From the NCBI GenBank assembly GCA_036345935.2, contig JADWOT020001830.1:62001-126000 (forward strand): a DNA stretch of 64,000 bases. The letters are read 5' to 3'. This document shows, one piece after another, positions 49,637 through 62,100 of the stretch. Origin of the DNA: Taenia hydatigena (lineage: Eukaryota; Platyhelminthes; Cestoda; Cyclophyllidea; Taeniidae). The notes beneath the pieces were generated by a model that saw only the letters and a program-made list of their open reading frames with translations, searched no databases and was not told where the DNA came from. The translations under genes and the position numbers were made by a program. How positions within the stretch are numbered: position 1 is the stretch's first letter; every line of letters begins with the position of its first letter.

Positions 49637-52600
49637 GTAGAACTTGCAAAACTTCGCTCATTCACGAAGAATTCTAGACCAGTAGCTTACTCGCGCCTTC
49701 GCTGTTCAGTGCAGATCACATACAAATGTTGGAGCTTAATGACTGCTTAATGAACTTGTCAGTCCTAAACAATCAATCCACTTCTAAAATAAACTGTTTG
49801 ACGGGTTGAATGGCAGGAAAGACATTGACATGGGTTTATAATTGCTATTTGTAACTATTATTCTGGATATCGAGAAAATAGCAAACTTGGGTAGACGGTG
49901 GATACCTACCAGTGCAGCAGGCGCAAGATCATCAGAGACATCTACAAAACTTCTAAAATATTAGAAAAGCTCTACATTTAGTGGTTACAGCCTAGAGCTA
50001 AGGCTGACTTTGCAGCATAGCTCATTTTGATTTTGTCCATAAAGCTTTAGACCCTTAGCAATTTAATGTTAGTACCAAACCATGACTTCGAAAGTGCACT
50101 ATTTTGCCTCCAGCTGTGATAGCACTCATTGTTTCGTTGTTTCGATGCAAACGATGAGGATTATGGTGGGAGTGTAGAATATGGCCTTCCTTATTAGTCG
50201 AACACTAGTTGAATGGAACAGACTTAAGAAGTACATCCAGAGTTGCAACGCAGGTGCGAATCTTGTGCTAAAATGATGAAATGGAGGTCAAAAGAGAAAG
50301 GGTATGCATTGTGCTGCGAATATTCTAAATATTGTCGCGCTTATGGACACAGTAGCCACCCCATCATGGCCTGTGCACATTGCAATTCGACCGAACCTCG
50401 TTAAATTAGTGTTTCACATAATAGCATACTACTAGTAGAGAGTGCCTTTAAATTCAGGCTCGTTTAACTGGCCATCCATAATTGAGTGCCTAGTCTTGGG
50501 ATTGTTTGCACCGACGGTCTCCCTCCTCTATAATGAAGGGCGGTGTGCAGCCGATGTCACCAATTTATCATCTTATCCACCTCTTTCGTTGCAATATTAC
50601 GCAGCGCTCTGCATGAGTTTTGTTTTAGTTTACAAGCGCAGCGAGACTTTGGATGCTGCTTGGTTGAAATTGTCCTGGCATCCAGTAGTCTTTTCCGACA
50701 ACGCTCGTAGCAATGGTAAGGTAGCCTTGTCCAAGTAGTCAAATTAACCAGACGACAATGACAACAAAAGGGACCAATCTACAGCAAGGATAGTCATCAA
50801 ATCAACTGCTGCCTGACTGGCTAATAGCATTAACGACGGCATGCAATTTACACGTCATGGACCAATCTTGTTAACATCACAATGATGATTGCCCGTCAAC
50901 AGATTGAGTGAAGGGTGCTGTGATGAGGGATTAAGATGTGCATCAAGTTCTAGAACATCGTGCGCATTTAACGATTTCGCTACTCAAAGTCGAAAAAGCA
51001 TTCCTTATAATGCCACGCCACATATTGGATTCGAGCTTTTTAGGCAACTCGGCATATGCGTGCTTGATTTTTCGGATGCTCAAATAGGTATGCTAGAAGA
51101 AAGAATCTTCCATAGTCTCGAGCATGAGCAATCAAGATTAGGAGCTAATGTTCTATCACTTGCAGCAAATGAGATCAGCCTTGAATAATACAAAGATCCC
51201 ACAAAGGAGGTGCCGTGTTATTTTAATGCATGTGTGCGCATTCAAAAGTAGGTGATGATGGAATCTGCCGTGCTTCAAAACCTGCTGTTAGACCAAATGC
51301 TGATGGCTCATGCAGATAGCATATGAGAAGGGTTCCGGTCCTGGGTCGTCCGGTCCTTTTGGACATAAATGCAGTAAATACCTCAGAAAAACAATTTTAC
51401 TGGAGGAGGGGAGGTCGTGGGTGCACTAAAAAGGAAAAAAAACTATGCTTGAGTCAACTGTTATCCTGAGATGGATTTAGCTGGTCATCATACGATCTTA
51501 GAGTTAAAGTTTCGTCATTTTATTCCATGGATTCCATTTCCACATATACTGGTGCTTCTTTTGGTGTATAACATTGGCAAGATGCGCATCAAAGGAGGGA
51601 AAGTACACATGAGAACCAAAGTTAACTGTGGCAAGTCATCGCCCTCGGTTATCGAGGGCATCCATCTTATAGTGTATAGGAAATACAAGTGAGCAAATGT
51701 GTCCATACCAGACTCACACTTCCCTTGTAAAAAGGACTACCATGGGGCTAGTTCTTACGATAGCTGCCTGGAGCACAGTCATCAGCACAAAAGGACACGG
51801 ACAACTGCATTTTAACTGGACATTATTTTGTTGATTGGCAGAGTACATTACTCTAATCATTTGACACCGAGACAAATGAACTGCCATTGAGCCAGGCTGC
51901 GATTGAATTTTAGAAGGCCGGATAGGGGTTAACAGCATTACCATTCACCGAACTAAGATGGTTAGCGGCTATCACTGACAGGCTTTGTTTGCTCAATGAT
52001 GTTTATGTCGATATGGATATGTTTGTAACTTAATGAAGATACTTTTGATTCTCCTTATTTTAAACAATGGTATACAGGCAGGATGCTACGAAACACACTA
52101 CAGCTGGATGCAGTCATAGGCCATTCTGCAATCTCTTCCTTCTACTATCCTTTTAAAGACAGCGGTGCATACATTTTATGTCAGCATGTGTAAACAATGC
52201 AAATAAATTGTGCAACAATTCCGACGATCACGCAGCAATGCCAGCGTTGACGACGCGCAAAGGATGCTTTCCACTGTCTAGAATTCGTCTTCCTATCTTA
52301 AACTCAAAGGTTAATGTAGTTGGCAAAAGGCACAACACAAGTTTTACTTAAATCAGTAATTTGATTTCGAGTTTGGCATCATTCGCAATGGTGAGCAGTG
52401 AGCACAAATAATCAGTTACGCTTTCTTTGTTAGACTGAAGATTTAAGTTGCGGTCACTTGGGTAGCTATATTGCTTGTGCCGAGTAAACCATGCCAGCTG
52501 CCTCACTTTTCTCCCCTTTGCTGAATATGCATATTTTCCCCAGGTGTTATGCCTTTTCCTGTCTTCAAGGAAGTCTCGGGATGCTCAATGCAGTCGCACA

Positions 52601-52870
52601 CTAGTCCCGCTTTTTAAGAGAGACTATTTTGCGAAACACTAGGCGTGTTAATAAGCTGGCGGAGATTTCAACATCCACTCTATGGACTTAGCGCAATTTC
52701 GTTATAGTAGTTAATGTAAATGCCGCTAAAGTGCTTGTTGTGGAGTTTATTCATTGCCCACTTCTGTCCATATTGTGAACCCTGTACACTGCAACCTCTA
52801 CATTAGCAAGACCATCACCGTTCATAGAACATTTCTAAATTTCTATGTTGAGAAGTCACATGCAATTCAC
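49637..52870. other. No supported gene
   Basis: ORFs of 98-99 codons at 50442-50738 and 50889-51188 show no motif, promoter or polyA context. I saw no repeat shared with other parts of the window. Confidence 0.4.
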
Positions 52871-53009
52871 AGTCTAGACATCACATAAAATATCAGCCGA
52901 GAGAGTTGGCATCACGAGAGCATCGATGGCGATCAGCAAGCACGAGTGTGGAGCTAAGAGTACAACAAGCACGAGGGTCACACGAGACAATTCGAGACAA
53001 GGCGACTGG

Positions 53010-53046
53010 TATATAAGTGGGCACACCTCAGCGCGCAAGTCAGTAT
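53010..53046 (+). promoter_or_regulatory. TATA box with matched initiator
   Basis: TATATAAG at 53010-53017 is followed at the usual distance of about 30 bases by TCAGTA at 53040, a good initiator match. The spacing is textbook for RNA polymerase II, or for the U3/R junction of an LTR. Confidence 0.6.
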
Positions 53047-53144
53047 CAAGGAAAGCAGAGACAAAGAAATGGTGTGAGGAGATTGGCTATGTTCGTATCC
53101 GTGGAAGTAGGCACCGTGGGGAGAGTTTGAGAGGGGTTCACAAT

Positions 53145-53438
53145 ATGGACAGAAGTGGGCATTGTGGTCTGTGCAGAAGCCGCACTATTGGTCGCCATGT
53201 GAGTGGTCGTGTGAGAAGAAGCCGCAATGGTGGTCACCATGTGGCCAGCCGTGGGGTTGGTCGCAGCAATGGTGGTAAAAATCAACCACCACTATTGGTT
53301 GTGCCTACACCGACGTTTGCGAAGACGCCTCCACGCGCCAAGGAAGTGAAGGAGCTAGTCGGTGGTGTGCATGCCCTCCCCTACTTCTCTCTTGCTCTGA
53401 ACGCTCAACTAGTGCTATTATTCCTGTTCATTACTTGA
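53145..53438 (+). CDS. Possible 97-codon Arg/Gly-rich repeat protein
   Basis: This is the third ATG of the predicted transcript; two upstream ATGs open very short frames. The ORF starts MDRSGHCGLCRSR, contains two 14-residue units (SRTIGRHVSGRVRR and SRNGGHHVASRGVG) and part of a third, then a proline stretch (PPLLVVPTPTFAKTPP), and ends in a hydrophobic tail (LALNAQLVLLFLFIT). The stop is 8 bases before AATAAA. The frame is open further upstream to 52926, before the TATA box, so openness alone is not proof of coding. The minus strand of the repeats reads Thr/Ser-rich, mucin-like sequence. The function is unknown. Confidence 0.35.
   Translation: MDRSGHCGLCRSRTIGRHVSGRVRRSRNGGHHVASRGVGRSNGGKNQPPLLVVPTPTFAKTPPRAKEVKELVGGVHALPYFSLALNAQLVLLFLFIT
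53160..53285 (+). repeat. 42-bp imperfect tandem repeat
   Basis: Units begin GCCGCACTATTGGTC, GCCGCAATGGTGGTC and GCAGCAATGGTGG at 42-base steps, with a weaker unit before them. The period is a multiple of three, so it adds 14 residues per unit in any frame. Confidence 0.65.
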
Positions 53439-53446
53439 AACTGCTT

Positions 53447-53452
53447 AATAAA
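53447..53452 (+). terminator. Polyadenylation signal AATAAA
   Basis: Exact AATAAA, 8 bases after the TGA of the 97-codon frame and about 410 bases after the predicted start site. Confidence 0.5.
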
Positions 53453-53470
53453 TGATTCGATATCTTTGCT

Positions 53471-56400
53471 TCAGCTTACATCGAGCTTTCCTTTGGCATT
53501 TCCCTGTTAAGTATGCAAGATAAAATTAGCAAATAGAAGGTCTATTCTTGTTTTTACTTGGAGGATTTAGTACATGATTGGATGAAAATGTTGCCACATC
53601 CATTATTTCCTTTAGTATTCCTTGACTTACATAAGCACAGTCCTTAATTTTTGTCACTTTTGAGATTAGGTGAAATGATTGTGGGTGAAAATGCCATGCT
53701 TTTATCCTGGAGCAGATTTGGGGTTCGATTATGGTTGAATAAATGCATTCCTGCATGGACAGGCATGTGATTTTTAAAAAGAGCTTTGGCAACAAAGGTT
53801 TTTGAAATGAAGCAAAGTTGAACTCGATATAGGAGTTAATGTGGCATCATTTTAGTGGATAATTCTGAGCTCCCAATTTCGCACTTCATTCCGTTGATGG
53901 TTTGCGTTAATTCCATCTTTCGGCCCATAGTGATCCCACATGTGATCATCGTGCTATGTTTGAAAGTGCAGTATGGCTGACTATGCGATTTTCCGTTTCC
54001 ATCAAATTTTAGCGACAAGGAGTTGGCTTCTCCCTGTTGGACAGTGACCTGTTGAAGGGGCTAATGAATGCCTGTCATCACAAGTTCAAAAGCAATATTG
54101 CTTTGGCTGTGTATTTATTGGAGCATTCGCCTGTCGGTTTTAAGTGAGACTTAACCATACCGTATGTTGAAATAGTCAATTCCGTGCAAACCACTGCCTT
54201 ACTATGCATTCGAAACCATTATAATTGCCTTCATTGTTGATCCTGTTGCAAGATAGCAACTGACTCAAAATTCATCATTGCTAGCTCTATCGCAATCCTT
54301 ATGAGCGATTTGCCACTTTCTTTACTCAATCATACCTCGTGTTGATTAAACTGTTTTAATCACCAGAAGAGCTTTAGTCGCAAAAGGCAACACCAAGTGC
54401 AAAACTTCGAGGACAAGTAGTCTAGAATCGGCAGTGCATTTAATTTGGAGCGCATTAGCATCGGTGGCTCTTCTTCATCTCCTCCGCCTCCTTTGCATGC
54501 CCTACACTACGCCATGTTCGACCAAGCTATGAAGCATTAAGGCAAGTGATGTCTGCCCCAACAAAACCATGTACATGCAATGCTATCAAAAGCTTACAAA
54601 AGATGGCAATGAGACACACCGCGAGACATGTGCCTTTAGTCAATCACACGCGCCAGATTCGAAAAGGTCAATCAAAAACATGCCATTAGACATGCTCTTC
54701 TCCGCGTTGTATCGTCCTCTATTATCCATCATGATTTGCAGCGGCGTTCCTGCCATTCTACTATTCATTGACGTTTCTCTTTTGCTTTGTTTTTTATGCC
54801 TTTGAGCTTCTTCTAAACACATCATTTTAAGGCCTATTTATCTGTAAAAATTAACCGGCAATACAAGAGGAACGGCAATTGCCAAGGCATCGCATGCAGA
54901 CCACTGTTAGCTTACTCAATTATATGCGAGCCAAAGTGGCTGAAATGTTGATGGCATAGGTATCCATGCCATTAAACTCAAGTCGAGGAAACGGCAGTCT
55001 AGCCAATGAACGCCTTAGGTTGCCGCTGTTACGAAAGCTACATACCAGGACGTGGTAATAGTGATCACACATGCTGCAGACTAAACCAGTGCACTGTTTA
55101 CAGTAAGCGACCAGCACGTTGCAGCGTAATGATATAGTTGCCTCTTCTTTTAGACGCAACAACCAAATAAAATTGCTTTGAATTTCCAAATATTTTGCAA
55201 CCTAGTGTACAGGATCCCAATGTATGTCTGGTCTGTCCATAACCTTTCCTCTCGATTACCATGACGTGGCTAAAGTCCTCGGCTATGCAGCATAACTTGA
55301 TTAGTGTATTACATGATAGAGCTTTGTTTCTATCCCTGTCGCATTGATCCAGACCAGCCACTTGCAGTGTAATGCGCGACAGCGATTCAGTCATCCAATG
55401 CCGCCACCGGACAGTGAGCCTGCAGTCACAACCGAACTACCACCTTCCTCTACTCTGCATCGTTTTAGGCCCCTGTAGGACCAGCCAAACAACAACAGCT
55501 CGTAGATCGAGCAACATCGATACTCACCACACAAAACTTGCAAGGTAAGGACCGATGAACGGTAGTATACGCCCACACACTTCGCGCCCGTTGCCTCATA
55601 GTGCCTTGCTCAAATTTTTCAGGTTTTTCTGCCAAATACAGCATGTTCCAGTAAGGTAATCTAATTGTCGTCAACTATTGCACATTACTTGCACAAAACC
55701 TTTCTAGTTTGTCCATTTACTGCCACCACTTTTCCCGTTGTCTGCAGTAGAGTGTTTCAGTTACTAACTAGCTTTTCAGCAGTATCTCTCCTCGGTGCTA
55801 CTCGGTTGTTATTCCAATAGTAGTGAAACCGCACCGCGCGCACACCCTGGAACTAATTATTATGCAGACTATTTAATGATTTAATGGGTGAATAGAACCC
55901 GGTCGGCCATGCAAATGCATACCGGATTCACCTTCTGTTAATTTTTGACATTTTATCGCTGCTTAGTGATTGCGTGGGCTTGGTAATTTCTAACTGCAGA
56001 TTAATCAAGGTGTAGCCTTGCCTGGACGTTTACACGTCTTCTTACCATATAGAAGATAGATGTATCTGTTAAGAGGAAATAGAGCATTTGCAGCAATTCC
56101 TTCCTCCTTCGTATCCCTGCTACCACCTGTGTGTGAGGAGATACAACGTTCTTGGCTGCCTTCGTTTTACTCTATGATGCAATCAGTAGAGAACTTATTT
56201 ACTCCTGCAGAACTTGGCTTAAGTTGTCTTCCCTCCTCTCGCCTACAAGGTGCATCGAAGGACCATAACTATCACAGCATTAGTAGAACAGTAACTTTTC
56301 TTCGTAGTATCAAAATTTAACAACTGAAAATAGGGGCACGAGGGGTTACTTTGGGTCAATTAATTGATTGCTACAGCCGTCAATGCTGAGCCTCGCCTTG

Positions 56401-59400
56401 AAAGGATCAAATTCTCAAGACTTAGCCATCACTACACAGTTCAGATCACTGAAACCAAAGGTTCTGCTTAGTTGAGAACACACTCAAATCGATCTCCCTT
56501 GTGAGTAGCATTTGCAACAGGGTGCGGAGTTTTACTGTTTTGTATCTAGCTGCACCCTGACTGAGATATCACATCCGCAGAACTGACTCGCTCATAAATC
56601 ATGCCTAGAATGAATGAATAGACAAATATAGTGGGTCGTTAGAAGAAATGTGGGTGCCAGATATGACTCAAGGTTTGGTCTCGTTTAGCGGTGGATAGGC
56701 CTGAAAGCGCAGATTCGACTTTTCGGCAAGTAATCAACTATCCCGACTAATTTAGTGACTTAAAAGAATGTAGCGACCTTTATTTTCATTCATTTAGTCA
56801 GTTGATACAACGACCAGATGTAATTTAAGCGTGACACAACTGTTTACACTAAGTCAGCGTAAGGCCATGTTTAACGTGTGAATCCGTGGTGCGTCCACAG
56901 CGTATCTGCTGGTCAACCAGCTATCACGTCGCATGCAACGCGCCACGTCTTAAATTACTCACGCCCATTTGCAAATTAAGGCTTCTGCCCTCATTCAAAG
57001 ATGTGAATTAGTAACCATGTTTGAAAGATTATGGTTAGAAGATGAAATCTGCATCGGATTGACTCTGCATGACTGTTCTGCATAATTCACGCCAAATGGA
57101 AATATTTGCGTAAGATGGTTTACGGTTGTGCACAATCCCCTGAGTGAAATACCTGCTGATGGATTTAATACCTTCCACACGCTTCATTTACCCAAATCCA
57201 ACTCCTCCGCACTGCCACGGTTCGCAGCATGAGCATTAAAGCTATATTTATGGTTTATGGTTTCCCTGAATGCAGACACGATAGCGCCGAATGTGTCTTC
57301 ATGGAGAATTTTCGCGCAAATATTAAGATGCAATTTGAGCAGACGCACAATCGAACTTAGAATTTGAACTGTCGCTCCACCTCTGGTGCAGGGCTATTTT
57401 CATCTGCTTCACACTCAGAGTCCAAGCCTGATAAACTACGACTAATTAAAACATCATTCAGATGTTTTAGGGAGTGAATGCTGGTTTTACTACTAGTCTA
57501 TGTTAGCAGGCATTCTTTCCGTGGTCCACGGAATATTCAGCTTACACAGTTCCTAAAAGAGGCAATCAAGATATGCTGGAAGAACAAGAGCTGAGATCTG
57601 CATAAACGCCTTAACCGCGCTTTATTGCCACTTCAGTGGAAGGTGGCAATTACCTCAAATAGCTGTAAAGGCATGCTTGTCACGTGTACGAAGACCAAGA
57701 ATTCATGGCCACAACCCTTTGACTCATTATTTGGTCACCAATGCAAGTCAGCTCTTTTTACCCCATGAACAAATGGCCATAGAACTCAATTCGACACATC
57801 AGTGTTGCTTCTGGAATTTGATTGGTTTAGCCAGAATTGTTTTTTACTCCCCATAACCTTTGTGTCTTGTAAGACCTCAGTAGACTAACATCTCCCATTA
57901 TGATGCATCTTTTGGTTCTTAGTTATAGGCAAAGAAAATTAACATGTAATTTTGCTATCTAGTTCCATCATACTTATCTGTGCACTCTTTAACACCCCCG
58001 CTTTATTCCTTTGATGCGTTGTTCTGTATTCGTCCGCATATCCGCCCCCCATCTGTTCACACACGCATCCACACAAGTCATTACTGTTATCCATTTAAAA
58101 CAAATCATAGCATTCCACGCTTGTCTGTCTACTTTTTGCAAAGTCGGCTAACCTTGCAAGCAAGTAATCTGCACTGCTCCTAATTTTGTTCATTGGTTCC
58201 ATGCCATCCCGTCAGTACACGACTTGCTAACCTAATTCTGCATCAACCAGCAATTACGCTTCCGTCAATTCATTTCATACACATCTGTGATACTTTGCTC
58301 AGCGATGCCATAGTCACTTTTTCGCACTATCGTGTGACTGTGCATAGTGCTACGACCATAAAGTGCATACTTATCAATAGAGACTTTGCTTTCTTTTGCT
58401 CCTTTTTCTCTTAGCTAAATCCTACAAGATCTCCTCTTCACAAAACGTCTGTGTTCTCCCCTCGCTATTTTCATTCGGTTACCTTTAACATTTCCGCATA
58501 GACAACCGTATGTAGAGTGTTGGCGATCCATCCCAAAATTCATCAGCAACGAGCTCTAAGACCCTGGAATAATGCAAGTGGTTGACATCCTCATAACTTC
58601 TTTATGAAAAAATAAAGCTTGATACACCTAAAATTAAGTACAGAGGAAACACACGCATGGTAATCTATCCCATCGTCTACTTGGCGGAGTCAGAGGTCCA
58701 AAACGTCATTCACACCAAGTTGCGTTTAATGTTTACTAGAGATTTCCTTTTGTTGTCCACAATGGCCCAACATTTTGGCCACTGTCAAATAGCTTGGAGG
58801 ATTTGAGTAAGAGCGAACCATTAAGCACCTTCCTGGTTGGAAACAATGAAGGTAGTTGACCGTTAAGTTGCAGGTTGGTACAAAGAATTGCAGCACTATG
58901 ATTATGCAGTATAATGCAGAAAAGTGTATGCTTATGGTAATGCATGCACGCGTGGAGTGCCCGATTCGGTCCCTATATTGTGGCGTCTTGCATTTATTTT
59001 TTTGTTTTAGCGTCACGAGAACGTCTTGCATCTCTCTATCCTCCTCCTCCTTCCACCTTACTGCCTACCAGTCGATTTAATCAGCTGAAAGGACAAGTTA
59101 GAAGGCGATGATGAGATGAATGTGCCTTTACACCCACAAACACAAGCACACACACGTTTTTACCTGTTTGTGTGGAGCACCATTTTGAGCAATTCTCCAA
59201 AAGAGCAGAAATAAAAGTAAACAATGGCACGCACACAAACTTAGTAGACATACAGGCAGGTGTGAATGCATGGTGGAAACAAGGCAGGTGGTTTAGAGAG
59301 GGAAGTACATCATTGTACCCTTTACTGTAGAGAGATTCCCTACAAAGAAAAAAAGAACCGGTCAGTGAGTCGTGCAGGTAGGCATTCGACCAACCCACAA

Positions 59401-61030
59401 TTCGCGAAGTAAGAAGTAGGAGTAACGCATCAAACTTCGCTCTTGTTAGGGTAAATAAAGGAGGTGTAGAAGCAGGCGTCGGAACCGAGACAAGGTTTTG
59501 AGGGACAAACTGAGGCGGCAGAAAGATAGAAATGGAGAATTACTGGTGATCCTATCTAAGCAATGCTAAAGCAAGATTTGGTTCCGGGTAGAGTGTGATA
59601 GAGTCAGATCCAGTCTAACTTGTGCTAGTCTGATCTAGGTTATGAATCTGTGCAGCATTTAATCATGTTAAAGTCACGACTGAGACTAGTGAAGAGATCA
59701 AGGGGAACCTACAAAGGTAGGTGGAGAAGGTGAGAGGAGCTCTAAAGAAGTATAGGAGTGAGACGTCTTCGTGGCTTTGAAGTAAAAGAATAAAGATGGG
59801 AGCTAAAATGCAAGGAGTACTCATTCCTCCCTTTCCGACTGACTTGTACGCGGGGAGCATAAACAGTGCGACATAACGCGAGACGCAGTACGTATAAGCA
59901 TACGGAGAGTAGTAGGAGACAAAAGAGACAATCCTAGAAGATGAGGTGGAACGGAACATGAGAGAGGAGGCACAGACAAGATAGATTCTCTGCACTTATT
60001 TCGAGGACGCCATGAGGCCCACTTCTAGTCTGCGTGCCTTGATCCCTAGTATCTGCAAGAAAGGCAGAGGAGACCTCAATTTGCATTGCATGGAATTGTG
60101 TCGAGTTGATTAGGCAGGCCAAATTAGTGTTAAGGCTGGCTTAAATGGTAGCAAATAAGGTGCTCTATTCGAGCTCGTCACAATCTAGCCTATGCTGCTA
60201 ACCTTGTCCATTCTAATCCAGTCCGAATTGGCCGGATCTGATCAAACCTAGACTTGCATCAGCAGGTCTCCTGATGCTGCTGCTTGTGTGAGGCTCTAGA
60301 GCATATTTTAGACATGAGAAGTAAGTGCAGAATTGCAAGAAAAATCGGTAGTCACCCCTAAAGATTGCTATTGAGTCAACAAAGAGGCTTCTTTTGTGCG
60401 CACCCTAATTCTATGTTTGGACGGATCGCCATTTTGGATTACGAATGGCGGTGGTGGTCCATGCGCTTCTTTGGTGGGAGCAAGACAACATGAATGTTCA
60501 GGCGAAAGGGGCAAAAAACGACTAAGATTAGGGCGAAGAGATGAGAAGTCACAAGTGTGAAGCTGCGGTGCAGCGTTTTTCATTTCCTTTCGACTTTCTC
60601 CCTTCCTTTCATACACTGATTCACTTGCCCACTCATCTAGCCTTTTAAAAAAGTAAAACGCAAAGGAATCAGCTTAATGAAAAATTTTTGTCAAACGGCA
60701 CACTAAGGGGGACCAATGACAGCCTTCCTTTTCATGTGATTTACACTAGATACCAGGTGTGAGGGCACACGGAAGTAGTAAAGAAGAAGAAGTAAATTGT
60801 GTACGTAATGCCTTTGATAGAAAAAAAGGAGAGTGTTTGTGAAACATGAAACATGTTTCCAACCCGTCAAGCGATATATTTTTAAAATGCACTACTTATT
60901 TTACCCTACTCAACTTTACTTTGCTTGTCTAATGTTCTCACATATCCGCACCGGCACTGCTCATGTCAGAACCATTTTATCTTTACTCTGAGTGCCCAAA
61001 CCTCTTCCTTATTTTTGCAGTCTTATTTAT
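53471..61030. other. No supported gene
   Basis: Minus-strand frames at 53526-54018 and 54920-55394 look less random than average (for instance YCKQCTGLVCSMCDHYYH at about 55080) but have no splice or promoter support. Short GATC/AGTCTGATCT-like motifs recur at 59600-59640 and 60220-60270. 59400-59950 is purine-rich. No element ends or RNA genes were seen. Confidence 0.35.
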
Positions 61031-61039
61031 CACCTAACT

Positions 61040-62100
61040 CTCGTAGCTTTTTTTTGCCAAAATAGGCAATTCGCATTCGGTTTTATAACGAGAAATGCTG
61101 CAAGAATTTGCAGAAGGAAGTAAGCTGCTTGATCTCAAATCTAAACAAATCTCGATCAAAACAGACAAAAGAGAGCGCATCTCTAGACCCGTAGTGTCAC
61201 AGCTTCCCTTGCCACAATAGACACCCCACAAATCGGCTGCACCTGCGTTGTCCGATTTTAAGCAGAGAATTGATGCGCTCTCTTACAGAAGGATATGAGC
61301 TGCTGATTCCCAATTCTGAACAATTTCGGATCAATGTGGATCAAAGCAAACGGAGCTCTTTACCCCTGCTATTCCCGAGTTTTTTGCTAAAATAGGATCA
61401 TTAGACTTTGACCACGCCTGCAATGCGGGACCGCAGCAAGCATTTGCAAAAGGAAATTCGCTACTAACTCTTAATATTGACCACTTCTATATCAAAACTG
61501 CATATCTTTGAGCTATCGCAACTTTCTTTGCCAAAACTGGCTCTTTATATATCAAAAGCGCCTCAAGCGATTACAGAAGGAAGCAAAATGCTAAGGTTCA
61601 TTTCTGGCCGATTTTGGATTAAAGGGGACAGAAAATGGTTTTGCTATATATTCCTTGTCGTAAGTGTTTGCAGAATAAAACATGCATTCGACTTTCGATT
61701 TAAATAAATTCTGGTCACAGAGGCATTTGGTTGTTTGAGGCCGCGTGTTTGTGCGTTACCAATTATCTGTGGCAACCTAGGTGCTCTTATCATCAGTCAA
61801 ACCCTACTTTTGCAATTCGGTACGAGAACTGCTGTAAGTAATTACCATTTGGAATAAGCCACTAGGTTATAATTCTGATGTATTTGGATCCAAATGAGCA
61901 AAACTTGGCTCGACTCTGTTCGCTTGTGCTATTTTTGATTTCTTTGCCAAAATAGACTACTTAACTTCCGATTAGGTCTCAACTTTACTGCACAACACGG
62001 AGATATCACGGAAGAAAAGCTGAGTACAAAATTGAATAATTGTAAGAGATAAATCAAGAGAACAGGTCGCAGCTATGTACTTATGCTATACCAGTTTTCG
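61040..62100 (+). repeat. Diverged tandem repeat array, monomer about 150-175 bp
   Basis: A TTTGCCAAAATAGG-like start recurs at about 61053, 61208 (CTTGCCACAATAG), 61382 (TTTGCTAAAATAGG), 61529 (TTTGCCAAAACTGG) and 61940 (TTTGCCAAAATAG). Within units, GCAGAAGGAAGTAAGCTGCT, GATCAAAACAGACAAAAGAG and GTCCGATTTT/GGCCGATTTT-like blocks recur in the same order. Units are strongly diverged and vary in length; the stretch 61690-61930 holds one or two badly eroded units. Confidence 0.65.

Larger units (their letters stand above)
53040..53470 (+). other. Compact transcription unit, possibly LTR or miniature retroelement
   Basis: The predicted RNA of about 430 bases runs from the Inr at 53040 to just past AATAAA at 53447-53452. 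53069-53088 (TGGTGTGAGGAGATTGG) resembles a tRNA-Leu type primer-binding site, as would follow a 5' LTR ending near 53066, but no second LTR is present nearby. A solo LTR, a decayed TRIM-type element or an ordinary small gene would all fit. A published class of taeniid TRIM elements drives abundant non-coding RNAs; a link to this locus is only a guess. Confidence 0.4.

Noticed and set aside
50442..51188. Two ORFs of almost 100 codons, tested as genes
   Set aside because: No motif, codon pattern, promoter, polyA signal or splice partner was found.
52926..53144. Upstream extension of the 53 kb ORF to ATG at 52926
   Set aside because: The extension starts before the TATA box and predicted start site, so it would not be in the transcript.
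54920..55394. Minus-strand Cys/His cluster resembling a PHD or RING finger
   Set aside because: Ligand spacing is incomplete and no exon borders or neighbouring exons support it.
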